From Diploscapter coronatus (taxonomy: Eukaryota; Nematoda; Chromadorea; Rhabditida; Rhabditidae), in contig OZ038423.1 of NCBI GenBank assembly GCA_964036155.1, positions 48,561,249 to 48,625,248 of the forward strand: DNA of 64,000 nt. Reading direction: 5' to 3'. Of this stretch, positions 11,543-21,424 are shown piece by piece (within the stretch, counting starts at the first letter, position 1; every line of letters starts with the position of its first letter). The notes under the pieces were generated by a model that worked only from the letters and a program-made list of their open reading frames with translations, was not told the origin of the DNA and ran no database searches. The position numbers were made by a program, and so were the translations under genes.

Positions 11543-11863
11543 GATAATTATTTAGGCCCTAAAATTACATTGAATTAAATGGATGCCACGTAACATTCAT
11601 CTCATTGATAGTGGAGAGTACCAATTAGCGATTAGAAATAACTACTGATTTATCCTGGTAGATATAACAATATGCCGCAGCTTTAGTATTAAACTAGCGA
11701 AATATTCTAAGAAATATTTAGAATTATTAGAAAAAGAAATGAAATATGGTTTTTCGAGAAACTACTAAACTCAAAAAATGAAATGCTAAGAATTTCTTCA
11801 GACATGCGGCGATCAATTTAGTGAAATTATTCATGAGGGCAGGTGAAAAATAGGAGGGTGGTC
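11543..11863. other. intergenic upstream of srh-like gene
   Basis: About 320 bp between the receptor start and the stop of the collagen-N-domain gene. It is AT-rich and no other feature is seen. Confidence 0.4.
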
Positions 11864-12388
11864 TTATTCGCCAAAATTTTGCGTGTAATTCCCTGGAAAG
11901 TACGCTTCCTCCCTGTAGCTGTCACGTAGCCATGGGGGATAAGTCGGACGAGGGTGTCGTTTGTTAGGACCCTGTTTCGTCTGGTACTTGCGCAGCATTT
12001 GATCGAGCTTCTTTCGTATGGGCATTTGTCGTTTGAAGCGCTGGTCTTGTTCATTCTTTGGAAAACTATTGATTTCTTGCCAATTCAGTTGGCATGCACA
12101 TCATGATGTCGCTCCAAGCGTCACGTTCCAGTTTCTGGAAAAATTGTCACTCAGAAAAGTAAAACTCAAGCTAATTCGAGTTTCAAATCCTGTATTTGAA
12201 ATAATTATGCAAAGATCCGCAGATCTATCACCTCCAAAAAATCATACCATCATCTCCTTGACGAGTTTCTTGCTCTCTGACTCCACGTTGCTTAGATCTA
12301 CTGAAAGTAGAGAAATCGCGATGCTGCTGAAGATCAGCGAGATCGTCGAAAAGAATAGGCTGCCTCGAGCAAGCGATGTGAACTCCAT
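11864..12388 (-). CDS. cuticle-collagen N-terminal-domain protein without Gly-X-Y repeats
   Basis: Three exons with closing phases give 125 aa: 12248-12388, 12100-12134, 11864-12065. Residues 10-32 are a hydrophobic signal anchor (FFSTISLIFSSIAISLL). Then comes a helix VESESKKLVKEMM and a W-S-D-I-M motif, the layout of the nematode cuticle-collagen N-terminal domain. Next is QRFKRQ, a subtilisin/furin-type R-x-x-R site as in collagen homology box A. After the cleavage site a real collagen would start its Gly-X-Y region. Here a basic, Pro/Tyr-rich tail of about 55 residues ends the protein (TYPPWLRDSY, FPGNYTQNFGE). The second intron is only 34 nt. The ATG lies 2 nt after a TTTCAG acceptor. 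Role inferred: a small secreted or type II membrane cuticle factor. An old collagen remnant is the alternative. Confidence 0.6.
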
Positions 12389-13152
12389 GTCTGAAATTAC
12401 TCCGTAAAAGTCGCGTCAAGAATGAGACTTGCAAAACAACAATGACTTCCCTCTTTATATTTTGCTTACATTCCTTAAACTTGTTACCCTTCATTCATCT
12501 AATTTATCCTAATGCGTACTAATTTCCTAGTAATGCAGGAAAAAATGGCTTGTTGTTTTTTCTTCGTCTATCCCAAATAATCGTACATATCGTGTTTTCG
12601 ACTTGTCGGATGGACATTTCCTTGTGTCGCTTTTTTCATCTGCCCTTGTCCCCGCGCGTCTAGGGCTGTTTCATCGTTTAGCCGTTGGCTTTCCCTTTGT
12701 GTTACAGCAAAAATACAGCCCAAATCGTCGATGTCGAACTCTTTTCTGCACGCTATTTCGTCTGGTCTGATTGAGTCGCAAGCTGTGTCCACAGAGTGAC
12801 CAATCCGTCCAAATAAGGTCTGCATAAAATCTGTTGCATCTATCTCGTTCCACGTTGAAAGATAGGATGGGAAAAATATCGAGGATAATTCCCGATTCAA
12901 TCTCCATGTCCCGGCAGTTTTTTCACCATTTCCCTCACTATCACTAGCGCTTCTTCTGTATCTCTTGCAACAGTAATATGCGAATTCCCGAAGAGCCCCC
13001 ATGATGCGATGTCTATGCTCTCGTTCTGCACACCCGCAATGTTTACCTTCGCGGTGTATTATCCCTATATAAGACCATCTGATTGAATTCATCATTCCAT
13101 TGCCAATAATTAGTCGACCAGCAGACTATTATTTTACTAGTTCAATAGCAAA
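12389..13152. other. divergent intergenic region with core promoter
   Basis: The upstream region shared by the collagen-N-domain gene (minus) and the ShKT gene (plus). It holds a TATA box at 13065-13072. A 175-codon minus-strand open frame (12568-13095) covers much of it but shows no domain and overlaps the promoter. Confidence 0.45.
13065..13072 (+). promoter_or_regulatory. TATA box of ShKT gene
   Basis: CTATATAAG lies about 85 bp upstream of the ATG at 13153, with a purine-poor start region near 13100. It is a good TATA match in the right place and direction. Confidence 0.55.
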
Positions 13153-14589
13153 ATGGTACGCTTATCGTTGGATTTATTTTTGCCATTGATATTCAAATTT
13201 TTCCCACGATTCATCACTTCTTTAGTCTAATCGTGTTTCTTTTCAGAAACGATTTATGCTCTCAACAATTTTGTTGCCACTAGTGACTATAGCAGGAAGA
13301 ATTCAGGACGATTTCAACTGTACCTATGTGGTGGGTCTTGAAATCGAAACTTGTTTTGAAGCTTCGAAATAGGTTACTTCCGGAGCACTTGCTGGCAATG
13401 TCGTCTACAGTCCCCTAGCCACCTCCTGCACTGACACTCTTCCTACCGAATCATGCGAGATACTCTTCAAGGGCAGTTCAGAAGGCCCAGTCGTGCCCGA
13501 CTCGGTCGATTCATCCAGACCAGTGAACTGCTACAGCTTCGTGAGTCATAACTTTTCATTCCTAAAAACAAAAGTCAGTCAGTACCAAATTCGACTCATT
13601 TAGCAAAATGGCCCGATCATTGAAAACCAAAAGAAAATGTCGATCATGTCGTGTCCGAGCTACTGCGGGTGGGTTTTCCTCTCAAAAAGTATTTTTTAAT
13701 GATTTTTCTTGCAGATATTGCTGTCAGACAAAGGCATTCCAGTGCGCGAATCCAAATCGTAAGTTTTACTATTACCATCAAACTTTCTATTGATAGATTT
13801 TCAGCCGACAACCTGGACTGTCACTCGATAACCCCGCAGGCATGCATGGACCCCGAGCAGAAGCCGATGCTAGCCAAGAATTGTCCTGCGGTATTTTATT
13901 TCAGTGATCCGAATTCAGGCGTGATTTTCAGAAATGCGGTCTCTGCGACTATCATCCGGAAGGCGTTGAGCCGACCGATGGGCCGGCGCCAAACCCAAAC
14001 TCATCGAATGAGAACAAGGGCAACGGAAGTGGCGAGAAGAAGAACTGCAAATACGCTCCGGATAAGGCGAAGGAGTGAGTGGAGATGCTATGCGTGATCA
14101 ATATAGTGACGAGAAAAAGTTTGGAAACGCATATATTTTAGAATCTTGGCCGGTAGTCTAGTTTATCATGATCCGAGTGGGATAAAACTTGGCGGATACA
14201 TAAAGCCACTAGATTACTTAATCGTACCGCATTTTAAATTGATTTGATCACATAGGTTGTGCTAGTCGGTCAAGTAAAAATGGTTACGTGTTTCCAAACT
14301 TTGCTCACTACTATATGAATTTGGAACCTCGTGTCAGGTGACATGATAAGTTTGGCTGAAAAACGATGCTGTGGTGAATGGATGAACTTTTCTAGGCGTT
14401 TATGTCAATGCCACGAAGTTGTTAAAATTTTGCTTCGTGATTATCTAAATTCTAGTGTATTTTTCGACCATTAAAGACTTTATTTGCAGCTGCAAGGTGT
14501 GGCAATCTCGAGGATTCTGCCAGAATTCTCATTATACGACGGAATATAAGAAAAAGTATTGCTCAACGACCTGCAAGATTTGCATCTAA
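13153..14589 (+). CDS. secreted Cys-rich protein with ShKT domains
   Basis: Eight exons with closing phases give 230 aa: 13153-13155, 13247-13330, 13373-13540, 13604-13668, 13715-13758, 13805-13890, 13932-14074, 14490-14589. The first exon is the ATG alone. A signal peptide (KRFMLSTILLPLVTIAG) is followed by three Cys-rich blocks. The last block has the six-Cys ShKT spacing, with D-C then W...G.C..N...Y....C..TC..C at the end. The middle block (from FQCANPN to the CGLC segment) and the end of the first (CPSYCGYC) look like divergent ShKT modules. A Gly/Asn/Lys-rich spacer precedes the last block. ShKT domains are common in nematode secreted proteins, where they may block ion channels or simply act as structural disulfide modules, so no specific role can be given. 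Confidence 0.8.
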
Positions 14590-14730
14590 TTCCCAGTTTA
14601 GAAAGTTCAATGTTTGTAAATATCATCAATTCCGTGTTTATTTGTTCAAATTTGTATTATTGATTAAAAGTCTAGATAATAAATGATAGTTTGAGATTTT
14701 GATTTGAATTTGAAAAGTTTTGAAGCACGT

Positions 14731-14875
14731 AACATAGCTAGAGAGCGCAAGTAAAATCTCCGTTGTGAAGACAAAATCATAAGTCTTTTCTCAAAATCTG
14801 ATGGGCTAATCAAACTTATAACAAAAAAAACCGCATGAAAAACGGATCAGTGTAACCAGAGATATGAATTTTCGA
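14731..14875 (+). repeat. dispersed repeat, copy 2 (uninterrupted)
   Basis: Same sequence as 8781-9076 without the foldback. At the equivalent position it reads TTTTCTCAAAATCTGATGGG, the unoccupied site. Confidence 0.75.
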
Positions 14876-15300
14876 GGATGCTATTCGAAAACCCCTTTTA
14901 CAAGCAAATTTTCTAAACATTTTTGAAAATTTGAACGAAATTGCTTTCTTCGACTTTGACTTCAGAGTGGGTGAGACTTGCGCCCTCAACCTGTAGTCAT
15001 GTTTTTTCCCATTCTCATTTTTCGGCATTTTAAAAATTTCATCACGTTTATCTACGACCGATTTAGAAATTTCCTACATACTTTTTGTCGAAATAGTGTT
15101 GAAAAATACGAAATTCGCATGGAATTTCCAAAAAGTCTCAGTTTCAATTTTAGAATTAGAACAATTTCAAATGATCTAAATTCGTTGCGAAATACCTTTT
15201 CCACAATTCAGTTGTCTTCATCCAAGGGAGTGTTTCTTCGTTCATTCTTTCGTTTTCCTCCTCTTTTTCTTTGACCTCGCTATTTCTCATTCGCAGAACC

Positions 15301-15321
15301 GCACGCGACCGCGTCGCGTGC
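15301..15321. promoter_or_regulatory. CpG-rich perfect hairpin upstream of clathrin light chain
   Basis: GCACGCGAC, a 3-nt loop, then GTCGCGTGC: a perfect 9-bp inverted repeat in otherwise AT-rich sequence, 318 bp before the ATG. It could be a dimeric transcription-factor site. Confidence 0.35.
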
Positions 15322-15638
15322 TTGTCATCGATGGAAGTGGCTGCACTGATTATCGATGATTATTTGATATTTTCCGATTTTACCGTAAATTTTAGGATTC
15401 CTTATTGCACCCTGATTAAGAACTTTCTTATTTCCTATCCCAAGATGAATCATAGGCCTCGAAAATCATTTTTAATCCTGACCGAGGACTCTGGAAAAGT
15501 TTATTTTTCTCGAAGTTCTTGATGATTTTCCACTTGAGTTAATTATTTTCTTTTATTCTTTGAAAATCGCGATGTTCCAGAGATTTGATAATTTTCAGGA
15601 AGACCGTCCAATATCCGGAAGGAGTTCTATAACGCAAA

Positions 15639-17367
15639 ATGTCGGATCCGGTGGCCGATTTTCTCGCGCGTGAGCAGGATTTGATGAACGAGATCGACGG
15701 CGACTCGGCGACCAACGTCCCGCCCGCTGCTCCTGCTCAAAACGGTAAAGATAAAATTTCGAAAAAAAACGGAAATATTCCCGATTTTCTAAATTTTCTA
15801 GAACAGGCCAAAATTTAGTCAACTCAATGAAATGAAATGAAATGACATGACATGACTCATCGACGAAATAGCGTTTTTACGTTTCAGAAAACTCTTGATA
15901 AATAGTCCTTTTGGGGAGATTCATGAAAAAATACGAGAATTCGGAGTCATCACAATCAGAAATTTCAGAAGAAATTCCATGAAAAATGCATTGTTCATAT
16001 TTTTTGGAGTTGTTCAACTTTTGCTTTGAAATTCTTGAATGATCTAGAAAAAGGATAAAATCAATAGTTTATTTTCAGCGGCTGATGATTTCGACGATTT
16101 CACGTCGGTGGGCGACTCGACTGCCGCGGTGCCGGCCGTCACTGAGCCGGTCGGGGACAACCAGGAACCGTCGTTTGAGAGTAAGTCGTTGGATTTTATT
16201 CGAAACTAAAGTAATCGAAATAAAATCTTTATCTTCTGGAAAAACCTGAAAAATAACTTCTTGAAGAAAAATGAGTCAAATAATGTACTAAAATACTAAC
16301 AATTCTGCCAAAAACATGGGGTTTTTCTAAAAAATAACAAATAAAAATATATATATATATATATATAATTACAGTGCCCCTTGTGAACGGCACTGGCAGC
16401 GTGCACGACTCGTCGAAGAGCGCCTCGCCCGCTCCCGCGCCCGTGCCTCGTATCGAGGCCGAAAACATCCGCAGATGGAGAGAGCAGCAAAAGGTCATCC
16501 TCGAAAAGAAGGGTATGCAATTAGTCTTTTTTTTTATTTAAGCACGATTTGATTTCAAATTGCAAAACAAGTAAAGAAAAATATTCAGATTTATTTTATT
16601 GAGAAATTTTGCTCAATTATTATTTTTCTAGCATAAATTCAAAAAAATCAAAACTCTCATTATGAACGCACTTTTTTATTTTGTTGGGTAGAAGTTTCTG
16701 ATGAAATTAATGTGTTTTTCCCTAGAAGAGTTATGAAAAGTAGTTTCAGACGAGGCGGAGGAAAAGAAGAAGCAGGAATTGCGTTCCGCGGCAAAGAAGG
16801 AGCTGGACGAGTGGTACAGACAGAGGGACGCGACGCTCAAGAACACGCAGGAGGCTAACAGGTGAGCAAAAGGAAGAATGTCTAAAATTATGCTAAACAC
16901 AATTTTGATCATTTTTACAACTTATAAATTTGATTCTTTCTTAAACGTAGCCAAAAATCGATTCACATCATCATTGTTTACAATTTTACTACTGGCGCAT
17001 AAAAAGGAATATCATGTTTCACTCTATATTGTGATATCAGTCAAATCGAAATATAAACTCTTTCATTCCTTCAGTCGAAATCTTACGTTTTCTTCAAGAT
17101 ATTTTTTAATGTTAAATTTTAAAAATCCTATTTCATTGGAAAAAATCCTTAAACTTTGCTATTTTTTGAGGGAAATAAAATCAATAAATATCGATTTTCA
17201 GAAAGACGGAGGAGGCGCACAAAGCTGCGTTCGCAAAGGAGCAGGCGGATGGCGCGCAGTGGGACGAGATCGCCAAGATGGTGGACTCGAAGGCTGCCAA
17301 GGGCGGCAAAGACGTCACTCGTCTCAAGTCACTTCTCCTCCATCTCAAGGAACACACCAAAAAGTAA
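15639..17367 (+). CDS. clic-1: clathrin light chain
   Basis: Five exons with closing phases give 207 aa: 15639-15744, 16079-16180, 16375-16512, 16750-16861, 17202-17367. The start MSDPVADFLAREQDLMNEID is typical, followed by an acidic DDFDDFTSVGDS patch, then the conserved IRRWREQQ heavy-chain-binding helix, a long Lys/Glu coiled coil (KKELDEWYRQRD) and a C-terminal W-D-E-I...R-L-K-S-L-L-L-H-L-K segment. Length and order match the family. The light chain binds the hub of the clathrin heavy chain and controls lattice assembly in endocytosis. The 5' leader begins after an AATTTTCAG acceptor, so the mRNA is probably trans-spliced. Intron 2 carries an AT microsatellite. The symbol is given by orthology to C. 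elegans. Confidence 0.95.
16347..16368. repeat. (AT)n microsatellite
   Basis: About ten AT units within intron 2 of clathrin light chain, next to the exon 3 acceptor. Confidence 0.8.
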
Positions 17368-18128
17368 GCCGGATTAAGGAAAGACGAGGATAAGTAAGGG
17401 AAATTTGAAATACGTTTCTCGAAAATCTAAAATATGGAAAGTTTTGCCGATCTATTCTTCTGGGTTTATTGAAATTTAAAAATGATAAAATATGCAACTT
17501 TTTTAAAAATATTTTTTAAACATGAGACTTTCCATATTTTTGAAATAGTGATTCTCAATTTTCGTTTGGAAGTTGAAAATCCATAAAGTTTGTGTACAAC
17601 AAAATAAATTCAGGTGAATTTGAGCTTGAAAGAATAATACTGCTCAAATTGACCTTGGATTATATATTTTATTCCCGAAACTCGTCAACAAGCTATCGTC
17701 ATTTTTATCGTAATATTTTTTCCCTAAATATAATTTCCTCTCATCCAGTAGCGAAATTTCACTTTAGAAAAAATCTAATTTATTTCATTTGATTTGGTTG
17801 ACTTAATTTATAAGATTTTAAAAATTTATGATGATCATGAATTTATTTGAATTTTCTCTAAACAAATATTGCCTTCATCGATCATTAAATTTGATTTTTA
17901 AAATTATCGTAAACCTCTAAGATTTCTCAAAATTCTTGAAAATTGATAGAAGATTGAGCTTGTCGTAATGTTTATTTATTTTTCTGCAAAATTGCGACTG
18001 GTTCATTTTCTTCAAATTTTCAACGCTCCCTATATTCGGATCGACCTCTTCGGTCTCGGAAAACAACGGTAATTCTTCCGAGGCGTAGGGCCCTCTTTCA
18101 TTCAGGCTGCGAGTAGTTTTCTCTCAAA

Positions 18129-18203
18129 ACCGAGTACTTGGTTCGAAAACATTATCTATTCTTTTCGCAGTTTTGGGAGCAAAGTACTCAGTTCCTGGGA
18201 AGA
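18129..18203. repeat. imperfect inverted repeat (hairpin)
   Basis: Arms AACCGAGTACTTGGTTCG and the reverse complement of GGAGCAAAGTACTCAGTT pair at about three quarters of positions around a loop of some 30 nt. Its size would suit a pre-miRNA-like hairpin, but pairing is imperfect. Confidence 0.3.
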
Positions 18204-20899
18204 GAATTCTCCAGTCTTCTCACTCATTTCATTTACTGAAATATGGTTTGATTTTTTTTCAAAACTTTAAAAATATTTTCTAAATCTACCAATACGGTGC
18301 ATTGGGTGTAAGTAGATTTTGTCCAGCAAAATATAATTATTTGATTCTTAAAGTTTAGCCTTTGAGTTTTAACGATAAGAATAACTTCTGATTTTTTGAA
18401 TCGTCAAATTTTCAAAATATTGAACTATTCATTTTTACCAACCCCCCAAAATGTGATGCGTTTTATTTTATTCATTCATCTGATTTTTATGGAGGATGGC
18501 AATTTCTCTGGATTTGACACATTTTGAATTGCCATTATCTTCGGTGTTCTATCAGTAATCATTCAATTTGCCCCTTGAATCGTGTGTTTTGAAAAGTCAT
18601 ACGAAGATTTTATCTTATCAATGAGGAACGAATAAATGTCATTTTAACAATTTGTTCAATTTAAAAAAAAAAAAATCAATTCACTTCTGTATGAAAAGGT
18701 CCCCCATTCATAACACAAATTTCATCTAAAGGAATGCCGAGTTTCAACCGAACTGATCACCACAACTCCCGAAATCAGCCTCTCAAGGTTTCATGGATGG
18801 TCGGATACATTTGTTCGCGACTATATATCGAAAATTACTGTCCAACCTAAGTTAACACTCGTCCTTTGCCCTACTTTTTACTCAACTAATGCTATACAAA
18901 CTAAGTGAACATCGGCACCAATATCCGTTCAAATATTACAATAATCCGTTACTCCTGCACAAGTAACTATTGTAGAGTACAACACATGCGTGTGTCGACT
19001 TTTTGCTCTTCAGACAATTATAAGTCAATAATTGCAGTCAATCAGTGCAATCATTAATGTAAACACGGGTCTCGTCTCGTATGAAGTGGTGAGTAAATGA
19101 GTATTTTTTTAGATCTTTATACTTACATCAACGACAATTTATTTAGCCTGCAGAAAAATGAACAATAATGGAATTTAGATCCAAGTTTAGAAAAAAGTTT
19201 TGTAAGAAAGTTGATCACGTTGTACCATTCCCTATCAGCTCTCTTAAAACCATAACTATGCAGAAGAGTCGAAAAATCAACCGTACCTTGTAACTTCTTT
19301 TACCTATAGGAAGTTACAAATTTCTATACTTGCATGCCGGCTTCCTTTCAAATTTAGGAAAAAATTCTGTACCTGTATTCGGCTTTGCTAAAAATTGCTC
19401 GAACCTTCCGATGATATCAGAAATATATCCGCTTCTTTCATATCGAATATGCCGATAAAAGTGTCTGACTAATTTTCACGATTCTTTAAGGTGCATTGAA
19501 AGCTAATGCTGAGGCATTCCTTACGCAACACTGTTCTCTTTCCGATTTTTGTTCAGTCACATAAGTCATTTTTATTGTATAGCTTACAAGCTTTTTAGTT
19601 GTTTACATAATTGTGCATTGTATCAATGTGCTCAGTCAAAGGAGCCACAATCAAAGAAAGTCTAAAAGAACTTTCCCTTGTAATCTCTGTACTTTCACCA
19701 ATTTTCATCTTGGCCTTTTTTCTGCCCTCATAATTTCCAACTCTTCGCTGACGATTTTGCCCCCTGGCCAGTTTTTTGTGTGAGCTCACCACGTCGAGTA
19801 TTACGTGACAGTCATGACGGGTGAGGCTGAAAAGTGCGAGAAGCGTCGGTGGAGAGAAGAAAAAATGAGGGGAAAAGACCGAGCAAATTTGTAGCAAATA
19901 GTCAAACAAAGCCTCGGGGCCGTAGGGCAGGCCACTATGCACGCGTGTGTGCTCGATTGTGTATTGTGTGTACACATGTACGCGTGTTAGAGGCAAAGGT
20001 GAAGTGCCAAGGTTCAACCAGAGTAGGCTCGTGCACAGTCGTGCATGTCGGCAAGAGTCGGTAAAGCAGTAATATGCAAAAAAAAAGCGTAGTTTGATAT
20101 GCGGAGATCGAAAAAAGGAATTTGTACATTGGTGAGAAGGATCAATGCGATCACAAAGTTGCACCGAAAATTTGCAGATTCAAGAACATCTTCCGGTCTT
20201 TGTTCGAAAATTCAATGGAATCCAGAAATCACAACAAAAGGGTACTTGAAGCTGATCTTCGTTGTGATGAACTAGTGATCAGATAATGATTTGCAAATCC
20301 TGTATACCTGCGAAAGATTGGATTATAATATTAGTGCATAAAGTTCGGCAAAAAGATTCACACACATGCACCCGCATTGTCCGTAAGAACAGACTTCACT
20401 TCGCCGATCCAACTCAATGTCAAACAATTTGTTAGCATGTCGGCTTCTTGTAAAAGCCGCATATCTCCAAAGTCGAATAAGGATTGGGATAAGGCACGAT
20501 GGATGAATATTTTCCCAGAAAAGATCTTCAAAATGCGCTCAAAAATTTAAAACCGAACCTCCTTGCCTGCCCTTCTCCTAGCCCTCTATTATATGCAGAT
20601 GTATAACATTTCACCGGTATGTGGCTTTTGCAAGGACCAACATGCCATATGGCTCATAATGTGATTCTATCTCGCTTATTCATACGGTCTGATTTTCGAT
20701 ATGATTGCCGGCATCAAAGGATCACGATATCATTATCAAATATCATCCACTAGTCGAGTACGAAAGCACTCATTTGCACCTAGAGAGCTCATTCGGGGAG
20801 CTTCTTCTTTATCACAACAATCCAGTCGTTGAACGTTCATCTGATAGATCATCGACGACTCATCGTATCGAGAGTATCCATCGGCAATTCAACTCCTCC

Positions 20900-21340
20900 A
20901 ATTGAATGGATACAATATCTTCGCTCTTCACTCTCTTTGCCCTTCGAATGTTTGGCTTTTTCTTTTCCTCGCCTCTTTGCGCACCGAGTTTGCCGCTCTT
21001 CAGCTTCACGCGGAAATGCGTGTGTCTCACGCTTTCCCGCGCTATTTCTCTCGCTTGCACTCTGATTATTCCGTGCTATTTCTGCTCTTTGAGTCAGTTT
21101 CCGGAACCGGAATAGCTCTCTGTCTCTGTCGAGCTACTGTCTTCGCATTTTTCGCATCTATCGCTTACTCTTGAGCTTTTTTCCTGTGCGCCTCTCGCTT
21201 TATCACCCATTCTATTTCGCGACTTCTCGCGCTCTTTTCCAGAAGTTACATAATATTTCTAGACTTTCCGCATCTTTTCCGATGATATACAGTTTCTCGG
21301 CGATGCCTCCCCTTTGTGCTCTCCCGCCCCGTATATATTG
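20900..21340 (+). promoter_or_regulatory. pyrimidine-rich promoter with TATA box
   Basis: The plus strand is dense in TTTCTC/TCGC-type pyrimidine runs for about 450 bp, ending in GTATATATTG at 21331-21340, some 90 bp before the ATG at 21425. T-blocks and pyrimidine tracts are typical of strong nematode promoters. Confidence 0.45.
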
Positions 21341-21424
21341 CCGCTTCTGGCCGGAGGCTAACTCGGAGTAAATCACCACAGCTTTCGTCGGCAGTTCTTA
21401 TCTGAATCACATTTTCTTACGACA

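Larger units (their letters stand above)
14590..15638. other. intergenic with repeat and clathrin promoter
   Basis: It holds the ShKT 3' end, the second copy of the dispersed repeat (14731-14875), a GC-rich hairpin at 15301-15321 and the 5' leader of clathrin light chain with an AATTTTCAG acceptor at 15591-15599. Confidence 0.5.
17368..21424. other. 4-kb non-coding region upstream of the Pro/Ala-rich gene
   Basis: No convincing coding exon. 17368-18700 is AT-rich clathrin 3' flank plus an imperfect hairpin near 18129-18203. At 19081-19090 an ATG followed by GTGAGT could be a lone 5' exon. 19600-20170 contains a 189-codon minus-strand frame without domains. 20900-21360 is strongly pyrimidine-rich and ends in a TATA box. 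It may hold enhancers or an unrecognised non-coding RNA. Confidence 0.45.

Noticed and set aside
12568..13095. 175-codon open frame on the minus strand
   Set aside because: No domain, no signal or splice context, and it covers the TATA box and promoter of the ShKT gene. Probably chance, although it is long for this base composition.
13805..14589. Reading the Cys-rich ShKT protein as a toxin
   Set aside because: ShKT domains are widespread in harmless nematode secreted proteins. Domain content alone does not show toxicity.
19595..20164. 189-codon open frame on the minus strand in the 4-kb gap
   Set aside because: No recognisable domain, biased towards His/Arg/Ser/Phe as expected for non-coding sequence, and no flanking splice sites that extend it.
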